NCBI RefSeq assembly: GCF_008386235.1
Contig: NZ_CP040671.1
Coordinates: forward strand, 2,358,001-2,422,000
Length of the DNA: 64,000 nt
Origin: Thermosynechococcus sp. CL-1
Lineage (GTDB): Bacteria > Cyanobacteriota > Cyanobacteriia > Thermosynechococcales > Thermosynechococcaceae
Reading direction: 5' to 3'
The position numbers and the translations under genes were made by a program. This document shows positions 17,233-25,775 of this stretch, piece after piece. Numbering within the stretch: the first letter of the stretch is position 1; every line of letters begins with the position of its first letter. The notes below the pieces were generated by a model that worked only from the letters and a program-made list of their open reading frames with translations, did not search any database and was not told the origin of the DNA.

Positions 17233-18414
17233 ATGGTTTCCCTTGCCCGCAAAAATCTCTTAGAAGACTTTAGTCGCTTTCTCGTGGCTCAACTAGGCAT
17301 CACGTTTGCCGTCAGTCTCGTCACCATTCAAACGGGACTCCTTGAGGGATTTGGGCGATCGGCCACTCTCTTGGTGAACAAAAGCCAAGCGGATTTCTGG
17401 ATTGCCTCCAGTGAGTTGCGCTATTTTGGCTTAACGTTGCCTATTGAGTATCAAGTTGTCCTCGATGCCCAGGCAGTTGCAGGGGTTGTAGCCGCAGAAC
17501 CTCTGTTGATCCAGTCAGCGATGTGGCGCCGTTCAGAGACAGAGGCGATCGATCCAGTGCAGGTGGTGGGTATTGAACCAACAGGCACCTTGCTGCCCTT
17601 GACGACAGTTGCTGGTGCAACCCTGACGGAGCTAGAGGAACCCTACAGTGTCATCGTGGATCGCATTGACCTCAATGCCCTTTCCCTTACGGCTCTAGGG
17701 GAGCAAGGTCGCGTGAATAACTACCCAGCGACGGTCACTGGCTGGACGCGCGGTGTCAAATCCATTGTCTCTAGCCCCTATGTCTTTACCTCGTTAGAAA
17801 CGGCGAACCTTTACTTGAACTTCCCGCGGTTTGATACCAGTGAGCCGGTTCCCGAATTTCTGCCGTTGGTGTCCCCCAGTACCCGCATCACCTATGTTAT
17901 GGTAAAAGCCAACCCGGCAGAGGATCTAGCAAAAGTGCAGGAGCGCTTGCGGGCAGCCTTTCCCAACTATCAAGTGCTCAGTCGTGCCGCCCTGAGTGAA
18001 ATGACGCGGCGCTATTGGTTGGCCAGTACCAGTGTGGGGTTCATTTTGGGGCTAGGAGCAGGGGTGGGCATCGTTGTAGGGATAGTGATTGTCAGTCAGA
18101 TTCTCTATTCCTCGGTGAGCGATCGCCTACAGGAGTATGGCACCCTCAAAGCAATGGGGGCTTCTGACGGGTACTTGTATCGCATTATTATTGAGCAAGC
18201 CCTGTGGATGGCCGTACTGGGTTATCTGCCCGGTTTAGGCCTGTGCTGGGGACTGGGGATGTGGACCATGCAAGCCCGTGCCATCCAAATTATCATTACT
18301 CCCCAACTTGCCCTCGCCGTTTTTAGTGCCACCGTAGCCATGTGTGTCAGTGCTTCCCTATTGGCGATTCAAAAAGTGATGCACCTTGATCCCGCCCAAG
18401 TTTTTCGAGCTTGA
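17233..18414 (+). CDS. DevC-like ABC transporter permease (FtsX fold)
   Basis: The 393-residue protein starts with an N-terminal membrane helix (LARKNLLEDFSRFLVAQLG, then FAVSLVTIQTGLL), has a large periplasmic domain (about residues 45-265), and ends with three helices (FILGLGAGVGIVVGIVIVSQILY, a helix near 320-345 and LALAVFSATVAMCVSASLLAI). The QILYSSVSDRLQEYGTLKAMGA segment is the cytoplasmic coupling motif of MacB/DevC permeases. DevBCA exporters move glycolipids or other substrates in cyanobacteria. No DevB adaptor or DevA ATPase is adjacent; the next gene, 3 nt downstream, is a GH57 protein. Confidence 0.85.
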   Translation: MVSLARKNLLEDFSRFLVAQLGITFAVSLVTIQTGLLEGFGRSATLLVNKSQADFWIASSELRYFGLTLPIEYQVVLDAQAVAGVVAAEPLLIQSAMWRRSETEAIDPVQVVGIEPTGTLLPLTTVAGATLTELEEPYSVIVDRIDLNALSLTALGEQGRVNNYPATVTGWTRGVKSIVSSPYVFTSLETANLYLNFPRFDTSEPVPEFLPLVSPSTRITYVMVKANPAEDLAKVQERLRAAFPNYQVLSRAALSEMTRRYWLASTSVGFILGLGAGVGIVVGIVIVSQILYSSVSDRLQEYGTLKAMGASDGYLYRIIIEQALWMAVLGYLPGLGLCWGLGMWTMQARAIQIIITPQLALAVFSATVAMCVSASLLAIQKVMHLDPAQVFRA

Positions 18415-18417
18415 ATC

Positions 18418-19887
18418 ATGCCCCGCCCTACCCTCCCTTGGTCAACCTGTCCGCCTCAAGGAGAACCTGTCCTCAGTGGTTGGGAACAGGCGTTGAGTGA
18501 AGTGCCCCGTTGCCCCCCCTTGCCCCCCCAAATGCTCCCCTCTATTCGCGCGGCCTTTGCCTGTGCCCTCCATATGCACCAGCCGACCATTCCAGCGGGG
18601 GAGGGCGGCAGCCTCATCAGTCACTTGCAGTATATGCTGATGCATCCCCACGAGGGGGACAATCACAACGCAACCCAATTTCTCTGGTGTTATCGACGCA
18701 TGGGGGACTGGATTCCCCAGTTGGTGGCTGAGGGCTGTCAACCGCGGATTATGCTCGATTACTCCGGCAACCTCCTCTGGGGGCTGGAGCAGATGGGACA
18801 GGAAGAGGTGCTGGACGCCCTACGGCGGATTACCGTGGATGCCTATGCTCCCTATGTGGAATGGCTGGGCACCTGCTGGGGACATGCGGTGATTCCCTCC
18901 ACTCCAATCGCTGACATTGAGTTGCATATTCGCGCTTGGCAGCATCAATTTGTGGCCCTCTTTGGGGTTGAGGCGCTGCAACGGGTACAGGGCTTTTCAC
19001 TGCCAGAAATGCATTTGCCCAACCATCCGGATACGCTCTTTACCTTGGTGACCTGCCTCAAACGCTGTGGATACAGTTGGTTGCTGGTACAGGAGCACAG
19101 TGTTGAACAGTTGGATGGGTCGCCGCTACCCTACGCTGCCAAGTATGTACCGAATGTCCTTGTGGCGCGCAACTCCCAAGGAGAGGTGGCGGAAATAACG
19201 GTGCTGATTAAAACCCAAGGCTCGGATACGAAACTTGTGGCGCAAATGCAGCCTTATCACGAAGCTAAGCATCTGGCCACTCACTGGCAGGCTCCCCTTG
19301 GTCCCCCCTGTGTGAGTCAAATTGCCGATGGTGAAAACGGTGGTGTGATGATGAATGAATATCCCCGCGATTTTATGCCGGTGTGGCATGAGATAAAAGC
19401 GAATCCAGAGGCGGGGGTGGTGGGTCTCAATGGCAGTGAGTACCTTGCCCTCTTGGCGGCTCAGGGAGTGACTAGCGATCGCTTTCCTCGCTGTCAAGCG
19501 GTACACCAACATCTACTCTGGCAGACCTTAGGGGATAGCCCGATGACGCCAGAAAGGGTTGCGGCAGCGATCGCCCACCTTGAACAAACCAATCCCCACT
19601 TCTCCATGGCGGGTGCCTCTTGGACGAATCACCTCAGTTGGGTCAAGGGCTATGAGACCGTTCTGCAACCGATGGAACGCCTGAGTGCCGAGTTTCACCG
19701 CATCTATGATCCTTTGGTGGCGACTGACCCGCAAGTGACCCAAAGCCCTGCCTACCGCGAAGCGCTCCTCTATGTGCTGACATCGCAAACCAGTTGTTTT
19801 CGCTACTGGGGCAGTGGCCGCTGGACAGACTATGCAAAAACGATTTGCGATCGCGGGATGGCACTGTTGCAAGAAACTAGTGTTTGA
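18418..19887 (+). CDS. Glycoside hydrolase family 57-like protein
   Basis: The 489-residue protein resembles the GH57 family of thermophiles and cyanobacteria: an early HMHQP motif (CALHMHQPTIPAG), the IMLDYSGNLLWGL segment, a GTCWGHAVIPSTP region and GFSLPEMHLP, which align with conserved regions of GH57 alpha-glucan enzymes. Members cleave or rearrange alpha-glucans, but many cyanobacterial ones are uncharacterised; the nucleophile Glu (probably in LPEMHLP) is a guess. No signal peptide is seen. It begins 3 nt after the DevC-like permease, implying cotranscription. Confidence 0.82.
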   Translation: MPRPTLPWSTCPPQGEPVLSGWEQALSEVPRCPPLPPQMLPSIRAAFACALHMHQPTIPAGEGGSLISHLQYMLMHPHEGDNHNATQFLWCYRRMGDWIPQLVAEGCQPRIMLDYSGNLLWGLEQMGQEEVLDALRRITVDAYAPYVEWLGTCWGHAVIPSTPIADIELHIRAWQHQFVALFGVEALQRVQGFSLPEMHLPNHPDTLFTLVTCLKRCGYSWLLVQEHSVEQLDGSPLPYAAKYVPNVLVARNSQGEVAEITVLIKTQGSDTKLVAQMQPYHEAKHLATHWQAPLGPPCVSQIADGENGGVMMNEYPRDFMPVWHEIKANPEAGVVGLNGSEYLALLAAQGVTSDRFPRCQAVHQHLLWQTLGDSPMTPERVAAAIAHLEQTNPHFSMAGASWTNHLSWVKGYETVLQPMERLSAEFHRIYDPLVATDPQVTQSPAYREALLYVLTSQTSCFRYWGSGRWTDYAKTICDRGMALLQETSV

Positions 19888-19920
19888 GAGGGAGTTTGCC
19901 AAGAATTCGTAAAATAAGTT

Positions 19921-21489
19921 ATGGCATGGCAGAACTGGTGCATACCTCCTTTAGGAGCGATTGTGGCGGGTTCCCTCGCCGTCGCCCTTACCCGTGAACC
20001 GCTTCCTGTGGTGGCGGTCAGTTCTGCGGGGGCATGGGTGGGCACTTGGGTGCAAGATCGTCAACGTCATTCCCTAACCCCCCAGATCGAAGACCTCCTC
20101 CAACGTTTAGAGGAAAGACTGCAACACCTTGAAACCCGCACTTCTGGAAATGGCCCGCGTCGTACCGCTATTTTCTACGACATTGAAAACCTGATCAAAG
20201 GCTACAACATCAAAGCCGCAGATGTGGCCAAAATCTCCCTCGCTGCCATCCAAGCCCATATTCGCCAAGCCTACCCCATCGAGCGGGTGCTGCTGCAACG
20301 TGCCTATGCCAACTGGAGTGATGCTCGCCTTGGGCCACTGCGCCGGGAAATGCACCAATTGGGCATTGAGCCTGTACAGGTCTTTGGCTTTTCCTACGAA
20401 AATCGCAAAAATGCTGCTGATATTCAATTGGCGATTGATGTGGTGGATTTGATTTTTCAGGATGACCGCTTTGATACGTTTGTGATTGTCTCCGGCGATG
20501 GTGGCTTTGGCTCCCTTGCCAAGAAGTTACGGCAGTACGGCAAAACAGTCATTGGCTGCGCCTACGAAGATGCGGCTGGCAAGAGTTTTCAGGCCATTTG
20601 TGATGCCTTTGTCCACATCCCTGATCCAACCGTAAAACCCCGCCCACCTGTCGCCAGTCCCGCTCCCCCCATTGAAGCGCCGCCGCCCAGCATCCCATCC
20701 TCCGCCATTCCCTTAGATCCTGATAATCGTCGTTTGTGTGCGGATTTAAGTATCAGCTTGGCTCGCCATGCCGAGGGGGCGATCGCCAAAACGCGGCAGA
20801 TTCTCGATTGGTACCGCCGTGATTCGGAGTGTGGCAAGCTCCTGCGGCAGGAAGGGCTACCCATTAGTAAAGTCCAAGGGGCGGTACAAGCCCTGCTGCC
20901 CAACTTTGACATTTTGCAGTTGGGGATGGTCAAGTTCTCGGAATACTTGCGCTACGTCTGCAAAAACACGATCTTCTGCGTCTTTCATCGGCAGGGCAGT
21001 GCCAATCAACTGCGTCTTGGCCTACGGGAGCATCTTCCCCCCAGTGCTGTGGTGATGGCCAATTTTGAAAAGCGTCCCCTCCATAGTCTGGCAACCTATC
21101 GCGCTTTGCTCAGTCACGAACGGGTGGCGATCGCCCAACCCCCAGCCTTAGCCTATGTTTTAGCGTGGCTCCTTGACCATCGCGATTGCGCTGCCACCCT
21201 AGAAGAACTGGCCACCATGATTGAGCAAACCGCCCCAGCGGAGATTGGTGGCAGTCAAATTGAAATTGCCTTGAATAACTGCCAAGCGGCCAATATTCTT
21301 GTGCCAGCTCCCCACAGTGGCGATCGCTATTTTGTTGCTGCGAAAATCACAACCCTTCCCGCAAGCTATGCCGCACTGGCGCAGTGGCTAGATCAGACCC
21401 TTCGGGTGTTTTTTGAACGGGTAGGGGCGCATCCGAAACCAGAACTGTTGCGGGCACTCATTGAGCCATCTGTTTCTGTGCACCAGTAA
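19921..21489 (+). CDS. NYN (LabA/Limkain-type PIN-like) nuclease with OST-HTH (LOTUS) domain
   Basis: The 522-residue protein has an N-terminal hydrophobic segment (LGAIVAGSLAVAL, residues 11-23), a short coiled coil (IEDLLQRLEERLQHLETR), then a NYN domain from about residue 80: AIFYDIENL (Asp87, Asn90), ADIQLAIDVVDL and IVSGDGGFGSLAKKLRQYG supply the acidic residues of PIN-like RNases. After a proline-rich linker comes an OST-HTH/LOTUS-like region (ILDWYRRDSECGKLLRQEG to KFSEYLRYVC, about 285-345), a fold thought to bind RNA, followed by an alpha-helical C-terminus. LabA-like proteins affect circadian output in Synechococcus. A membrane-tethered RNase is an inference. Confidence 0.88.
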   Translation: MAWQNWCIPPLGAIVAGSLAVALTREPLPVVAVSSAGAWVGTWVQDRQRHSLTPQIEDLLQRLEERLQHLETRTSGNGPRRTAIFYDIENLIKGYNIKAADVAKISLAAIQAHIRQAYPIERVLLQRAYANWSDARLGPLRREMHQLGIEPVQVFGFSYENRKNAADIQLAIDVVDLIFQDDRFDTFVIVSGDGGFGSLAKKLRQYGKTVIGCAYEDAAGKSFQAICDAFVHIPDPTVKPRPPVASPAPPIEAPPPSIPSSAIPLDPDNRRLCADLSISLARHAEGAIAKTRQILDWYRRDSECGKLLRQEGLPISKVQGAVQALLPNFDILQLGMVKFSEYLRYVCKNTIFCVFHRQGSANQLRLGLREHLPPSAVVMANFEKRPLHSLATYRALLSHERVAIAQPPALAYVLAWLLDHRDCAATLEELATMIEQTAPAEIGGSQIEIALNNCQAANILVPAPHSGDRYFVAAKITTLPASYAALAQWLDQTLRVFFERVGAHPKPELLRALIEPSVSVHQ

Positions 21490-21498
21490 GCGATCGCC

Positions 21499-22203
21499 AT
21501 GGAATTTCCTTGGTTGGTGTGGCTAGAAACCTGTGAGAGCACGAATACATGGGCATTGCACCATGCCGATCAACTCTATGGCGGTCAAGTCATCTACACT
21601 CAGGCACAAACACGGGGGCGAGGTCAGTACAACCGCGCTTGGCAGTCCCCAAAGGGGGTGTTGACGGCCTCCTTTATCCTGCCGCAGTCGGCGGCGATCG
21701 TTGCTCCCAGTGTCCAAGCAGGGATAGCCGTGATGCGGGCGTTGAGTGGGCTGCGACCAACGGTGGAACGCCATCTGCAATTGAAGTGGCCGAATGATGT
21801 GATGGTTCAGGGCAAGAAACTGGCGGGAATTCTCTGTGAACGCCGTTCCCCTTGGCTGGTGGTGGGGGTGGGACTGAACCGCTGTGTTGATGTTGCCGCA
21901 ATGGGTCTTCCCCAAGCCATTAGCCTCCACACGCTGCTTCATTCTCCCGAAGCGGTGCCTACGGATCTGGAACTGCTAGCGGCGATTCGCGCTGAGCTTT
22001 TGTGGTGTTGGCAACAGTCCCAAGGGGTGCAGATCACGGCGCAGCGGGATTTTTTACGGGGGCGATCGCTGACTCTTGTTCAAGGAGCACAAAGGTGGCA
22101 GGGCATCGGTGTGGGCATTAGCGATCGCGGGACGTTGCAGGTGCGTCTCAGCAATGGCGAAGTGCGGGAATTTAGCAGTGGCCATGTGATCTACAACGCT
22201 TAG
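21499..22203 (+). CDS. birA: Biotin--[acetyl-CoA-carboxylase] ligase
   Basis: The 234-residue protein is the catalytic BirA core without the N-terminal DNA-binding domain: ETCESTNTWA, GRGQYNRAWQSPKG (biotinyl-AMP loop), LKWPNDVMVQGKKLAGILCE and VVGVGLNRC. It attaches biotin to the carboxyl carrier protein of acetyl-CoA carboxylase. The C-terminal domain (QRWQGIGVGISDRGTLQVRLSNGE) is present. The loop reads GRGQYNR where E. coli has GRGRRGR. Lack of the HTH means it cannot act as a biotin operon repressor. It starts 9 nt after the NYN gene. Confidence 0.95.
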   Translation: MEFPWLVWLETCESTNTWALHHADQLYGGQVIYTQAQTRGRGQYNRAWQSPKGVLTASFILPQSAAIVAPSVQAGIAVMRALSGLRPTVERHLQLKWPNDVMVQGKKLAGILCERRSPWLVVGVGLNRCVDVAAMGLPQAISLHTLLHSPEAVPTDLELLAAIRAELLWCWQQSQGVQITAQRDFLRGRSLTLVQGAQRWQGIGVGISDRGTLQVRLSNGEVREFSSGHVIYNA

Positions 22204-22272
22204 AATTGATTGCGGAAGTGGGTAGCCCATCTGCGAAAATTGTCCTTGGTACTACAACCATCTGAGGTGGGC

Positions 22273-23616
22273 ATGAAGGGTTGGCAGGTCTGTTGGCAAC
22301 GGGCGATCGCTTTCGTTCTCAGCATCGTTCTCCTGTGGTCAGTGGGGGGCATCGCAGCGGCAAAATCCAGTGGCTCGCTAGCAGAGGTGGCGGCTCCTGT
22401 AGCCATTGAGGATATGAAGGATTGGTTCGATCGCTATGAACCGCGGCTGAAAATTCTCACCCCCGAAGCCAACCAAACCCTCCAAAGCCGCAACGTCACC
22501 GTCAAGCTGAGTGTCCAAGGGCTACGCCTGTTTCAAGATCAGCGCACAGGGTTAGGCCCCCATGTGGAGGTGGTGCTCGATGATCTGCCCAGCCGCAGTG
22601 TCTATGACCTGAACACCCCCATTGAATTTACGAACCTTGAGCCGGGAACGCACCTTCTCCGTGCTTTTGTTGTGTACCCTTGGGGTGAAAGTCTGAAACA
22701 TCCCCTTGCCTATGCTCAAACGGCCTTTCATCTTTACACTGCAGATGAGGACACTCGATCTGCTAGTCTTCCCCTGCTCACCTACAATCAGCCCAGCGGC
22801 ACCTATGGCGCTGAACCAGTGCTCCTTGATTTTTATCTCAGCAACCTGCCGTTGGATCAACAATTAAACAATGAGAAAGTCTGGCAGGTGCGCTGCACGA
22901 TCAATGGTCAATCCTTCACGGTCGATCGCTGGCAGGCCTACTATCTCACTGGACTCCAGCCGGGGGATAACTGGGTACGGCTCGAACTTCTGGATGGCAA
23001 TGGTCAGCGTATCCCCTCTCCCTATAATCCCATTACCCGCCTTGTGACCTATCAACCCAATGGCAAGGATGTCCTCTCGCGCCTGCTGCGGGGAGAACTG
23101 GCCGCCAAAAATCTTCAAAGTAGCCTCAGTCCGGATCTCCCCAGCAACCTCCCTCCTGAACCGACCCCAGAGCCAACACCCGTCGTTGAGGAATCCGCCG
23201 CTCCCTCCGAGCCGACCCCAGAGCCAACAGCTGTTGTTGAAGAATCTGCCGCTCAGACCCCCGTTGCTGAGGAACCTACACCAACGTCGGCAGTAGAGGC
23301 ACCAACACGCACCGTTGAACCTGTAGAGGAAACGCCCGTTGCACCAGAGCCAACCCCAGAACCCACCGTCAAAGCAGCCGAAGAGACACCGCCCCCCACG
23401 CCGCAAAAGCCCTTCTGGCAGCGCCTGAATCCCTTTAAGAAAGCAGAAAGCCCGACTCGTTCTGTTCTCGTTAGCCCGCGAGTTCCATCCAAGCCGTCCC
23501 CACCTTTGGAGCAACCGACTCTAGAGACCACTGCACCTGAGGTCACTGAACTGGAAACTCCTCCCACTCCAGAGGATTTGCCACAATTAGAAGAACCGAC
23601 GACCCCTCAGGAGTAG
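22273..23616 (+). CDS. Exported Ig-like protein with Pro/Glu/Thr-rich repeat tail
   Basis: From the ATG at 22273 the product is 447 residues; the frame is open to a TTG at 22210. It has a signal or anchor segment (RAIAFVLSIVLLWSVGGIAAA), a middle part with beta-rich, Ig-like sequence (VTVKLSVQGLRLF, LEPGTHLLRAFVVYPWGES, LQPGDNWVRLELLDGNG) and a C-terminal half made of repeats such as EPTPEPT, VVEESAA and VEETPV, ending in QKPFWQRLNPFKKAE and a further Pro/Glu-rich stretch. The tail could span the periplasm or cell wall. I recognise no named family. It is followed 9 nt later by DUF3119. Confidence 0.8.
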   Translation: MKGWQVCWQRAIAFVLSIVLLWSVGGIAAAKSSGSLAEVAAPVAIEDMKDWFDRYEPRLKILTPEANQTLQSRNVTVKLSVQGLRLFQDQRTGLGPHVEVVLDDLPSRSVYDLNTPIEFTNLEPGTHLLRAFVVYPWGESLKHPLAYAQTAFHLYTADEDTRSASLPLLTYNQPSGTYGAEPVLLDFYLSNLPLDQQLNNEKVWQVRCTINGQSFTVDRWQAYYLTGLQPGDNWVRLELLDGNGQRIPSPYNPITRLVTYQPNGKDVLSRLLRGELAAKNLQSSLSPDLPSNLPPEPTPEPTPVVEESAAPSEPTPEPTAVVEESAAQTPVAEEPTPTSAVEAPTRTVEPVEETPVAPEPTPEPTVKAAEETPPPTPQKPFWQRLNPFKKAESPTRSVLVSPRVPSKPSPPLEQPTLETTAPEVTELETPPTPEDLPQLEEPTTPQE

Positions 23617-23625
23617 AGTAAAACC

Positions 23626-24030
23626 ATGCAAGGAACCTCACTGGCCACAGTACGTCTTCAACCCTCATTTGCTGTTCCTCTAGGGGTTCTGCTGTTAAGT
23701 CTGCCCCTGTGGTGGCTGCGCTGGTGGCTGGGCTTGCCCCTTTCGCTCTTTGCGATATTTTTGGCTGTGCAGGCGGCGACGCTGCGCTTGGAGTTTACGG
23801 CAACCGCTCTCGATGTCTATCGGGGCAGCCAACAGATTCGTCACTTTCCCTATCAGCAATGGCAGCACTGGGAGGTCTTTTGGCCGGCCTTCCCCGTCCT
23901 CTTTTATTTTCGGGAGGTCAAGAATATCCACTTTCTGCCGATTCTGTCTGACGTCAAAACTTTAGTACAATGCCTCCAAGAACGCTGCCCACGCACAGCC
24001 TTTATTTCCACGGTTCGCAATGACGGATGA
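23626..24030 (+). CDS. DUF3119 family membrane protein
   Basis: This 134-residue protein has two closely spaced membrane segments (FAVPLGVLLLSLPLWWLRWWLG and LPLSLFAIFLAVQAATL) and a PH-like C-terminal part (LRLEFTATALDVYRGSQQIRHFPYQQW, then LFYFREVKNIHFLPILSD). It is a conserved cyanobacterial/plastid family of unknown function. Its last 11 nt overlap the start of the DUF3086 gene, and plsY follows, an arrangement I recall from other cyanobacteria. That context hints at membrane lipid metabolism but is only suggestive. Confidence 0.85.
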   Translation: MQGTSLATVRLQPSFAVPLGVLLLSLPLWWLRWWLGLPLSLFAIFLAVQAATLRLEFTATALDVYRGSQQIRHFPYQQWQHWEVFWPAFPVLFYFREVKNIHFLPILSDVKTLVQCLQERCPRTAFISTVRNDG

Positions 24031-24988
24031 CCCTACGGTGACTGATGCCTCTGAACCTACCCCAGAGGAACTAACTGCCCTCAAAGCTCAACGGGATGCC
24101 CTCAAAGCTGAAATTCAAGCCCTTGATGCTGAGTTTCATCGTCTCGTCCACGATCGCCTCAAGTCCCTTGAAGAGCGGCAACAAAGTCTGCAACTCACGA
24201 TTGAGCAACTAGAACGGCGCAAGGAACGCATTGAACAGGAGCTCCGCCGCAACTTTGTGGGTGCCTCCCAAGAACTCGCGATTCGAGTGCAGGGGTTCAA
24301 GGAATTTCTCGTCAAGAGCATGCAGGAGTTGGCGGCCACCGTTGAGGAAATGGAATTGCTGCCCCCGACGCCCGCTGTCGTGGAAACTGCCCCTGCCCCA
24401 GCAGCAACAGCGACAACGCCGCCCAAGTTAGTTCTCGATGAGGGATTTCAGGAGGAAGCGGATCGGATTCGCCGTTTGCTAGAGCAATATCGGAGTAGCC
24501 CCAACTACTATGGCCCTCCTTGGCAGTTGCGACGCACGTTTGAGCAAGTTCATGCTGAGCGGGTAGAAAGTTGGTTCTTTGATCTTGGGGGACGGGGTGC
24601 CCTGCGATCGCTCCCCAGTCGGTTGCAAAATATCCTTGTTGCCTCGGCAATCATTTCAATCCTGCGGGACTTCTATGGCGATATGTTGCGGGTTTTGGTC
24701 TTAGCTGATTCCCCTGAGCGGCTGGGGGACTGGCGACGCGGCTTGCAGGATTGCTTGGGCATTAGTCGCCAAGATTTTGGTCCCGATCAGGGGGTGGCGC
24801 TCTTTGAATCTGCGGATGCCTTGGCCTTTCGTGCCGATCGCCTCGAGCAGGAGGACTACATCCCTCTAATTCTTATTGATGATTCCCAACCCCAAGTCAG
24901 CCTTTCACTACTGCAATATCCCTTGCTCTTGGGCTTTGCCCCTGAACCCCAGTTGCGTCCTAGCCGTAGTTCTGATTTCTTTGAGTAG
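24020..24988 (+). CDS. DUF3086 family coiled-coil protein
   Basis: The 322-residue soluble protein starts with an acidic segment and a long coiled coil (about residues 18-110, ALKAQRDALKAEIQALDAEF to ERIEQELRR), an Ala/Pro linker, and a C-terminal globular domain (PPWQLRRTFEQVHAERVESWFFDLGGRGALRS through PLILIDDSQPQVSLSLLQYPLLLGF). This is the cyanobacterial DUF3086 family; function unknown. The start overlaps DUF3119 by 11 nt and plsY begins 10 nt after the stop, so the three genes probably form an operon. Confidence 0.85.
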   Translation: MTDDPTVTDASEPTPEELTALKAQRDALKAEIQALDAEFHRLVHDRLKSLEERQQSLQLTIEQLERRKERIEQELRRNFVGASQELAIRVQGFKEFLVKSMQELAATVEEMELLPPTPAVVETAPAPAATATTPPKLVLDEGFQEEADRIRRLLEQYRSSPNYYGPPWQLRRTFEQVHAERVESWFFDLGGRGALRSLPSRLQNILVASAIISILRDFYGDMLRVLVLADSPERLGDWRRGLQDCLGISRQDFGPDQGVALFESADALAFRADRLEQEDYIPLILIDDSQPQVSLSLLQYPLLLGFAPEPQLRPSRSSDFFE

Positions 24989-24998
24989 GGAGGCTCCT

Positions 24999-25634
24999 GT
25001 GACCACTGCACTCATCCTTGGACTGCTGGCGCTCGCTAGCTACCTGCTCGGCTCGATTCCCACGGGCTACCTCTTGACCAAAGCGCTGCGGGGGATTGAT
25101 ATTCGTGAGCATGGCTCTGGCTCAACGGGGGCGACCAATGTGCTGCGGGTAGTGGGCAAAGGCCCCGGACTAGTGACGTTTTTAGTCGATGTGGGCAAGG
25201 GACTAGGGGCAGTTCTTTTGGCGCGATGGGTTCTGGGGCAATCTTGGAGTACAGTACCGACCACTTGGTTGGAATTTGTGCTGCTGGCGATCGCCTTCAT
25301 TGCGGTTCTAGCCCACAGTAAGCCGATTTGGTTGGGCTGGCGCGGCGGCAAATCCGTTGCCACTGGTTTAGGGGTGCTCCTTGCCCTCAATGCCCCCACG
25401 GCTTTGGCCACCTTTGGGGTGTTTCTCGTGGTCTTGGCGGCCAGCCGCATTGTCTCCCTGAGTTCAATCACTGCTGCTATCTCCTTGCCCTTCTGGTTTT
25501 GGTTCTTTACACAGTCGTGGCCCTTTGTCGGCTTTAGCGTGATTGCAGGTGCTTTTGTGATTTGGCGACACCAGAGTAATATCCAACGCCTGCTTGCAGG
25601 GACAGAGCCACGGTTGGGCGCCTCGGAAGGATAG
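24999..25634 (+). CDS. plsY: Glycerol-3-phosphate acyltransferase PlsY
   Basis: PlsY transfers the acyl group from acyl-phosphate to glycerol-3-phosphate, the first step of membrane phospholipid synthesis. The 211-residue membrane protein carries the family motifs YLLGSIPTGYLL, GSGSTGATNVLRVVGKG and AHSKPIWLGWRGGKSVATGLGVLLAL, and about five membrane helices. The start is the GTG at 24999, preceded by a GGGAGG ribosome-binding site; the frame extends further upstream inside DUF3086 without matching the family. Confidence 0.94.
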   Translation: MTTALILGLLALASYLLGSIPTGYLLTKALRGIDIREHGSGSTGATNVLRVVGKGPGLVTFLVDVGKGLGAVLLARWVLGQSWSTVPTTWLEFVLLAIAFIAVLAHSKPIWLGWRGGKSVATGLGVLLALNAPTALATFGVFLVVLAASRIVSLSSITAAISLPFWFWFFTQSWPFVGFSVIAGAFVIWRHQSNIQRLLAGTEPRLGASEG

Positions 25635-25775
25635 ACCTCTTAGAAGGTGACTTTTGGACGGGTTCGGCGTTCCTTAATGCCCCCCATATTTTAGAAAAGG
25701 GTTGTATTTGTACATTTGGAAGACCTCTGAGGTTGCTACCATGAGTGGATACCAGTTTTGGTGGGGAGATTTGTG

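Noticed and set aside
23160-23380. Repeated EPTPEPT coding sequence as a mobile or tandem DNA repeat
   Set aside because: The repeat is imperfect and in frame, explained by low-complexity coding sequence.
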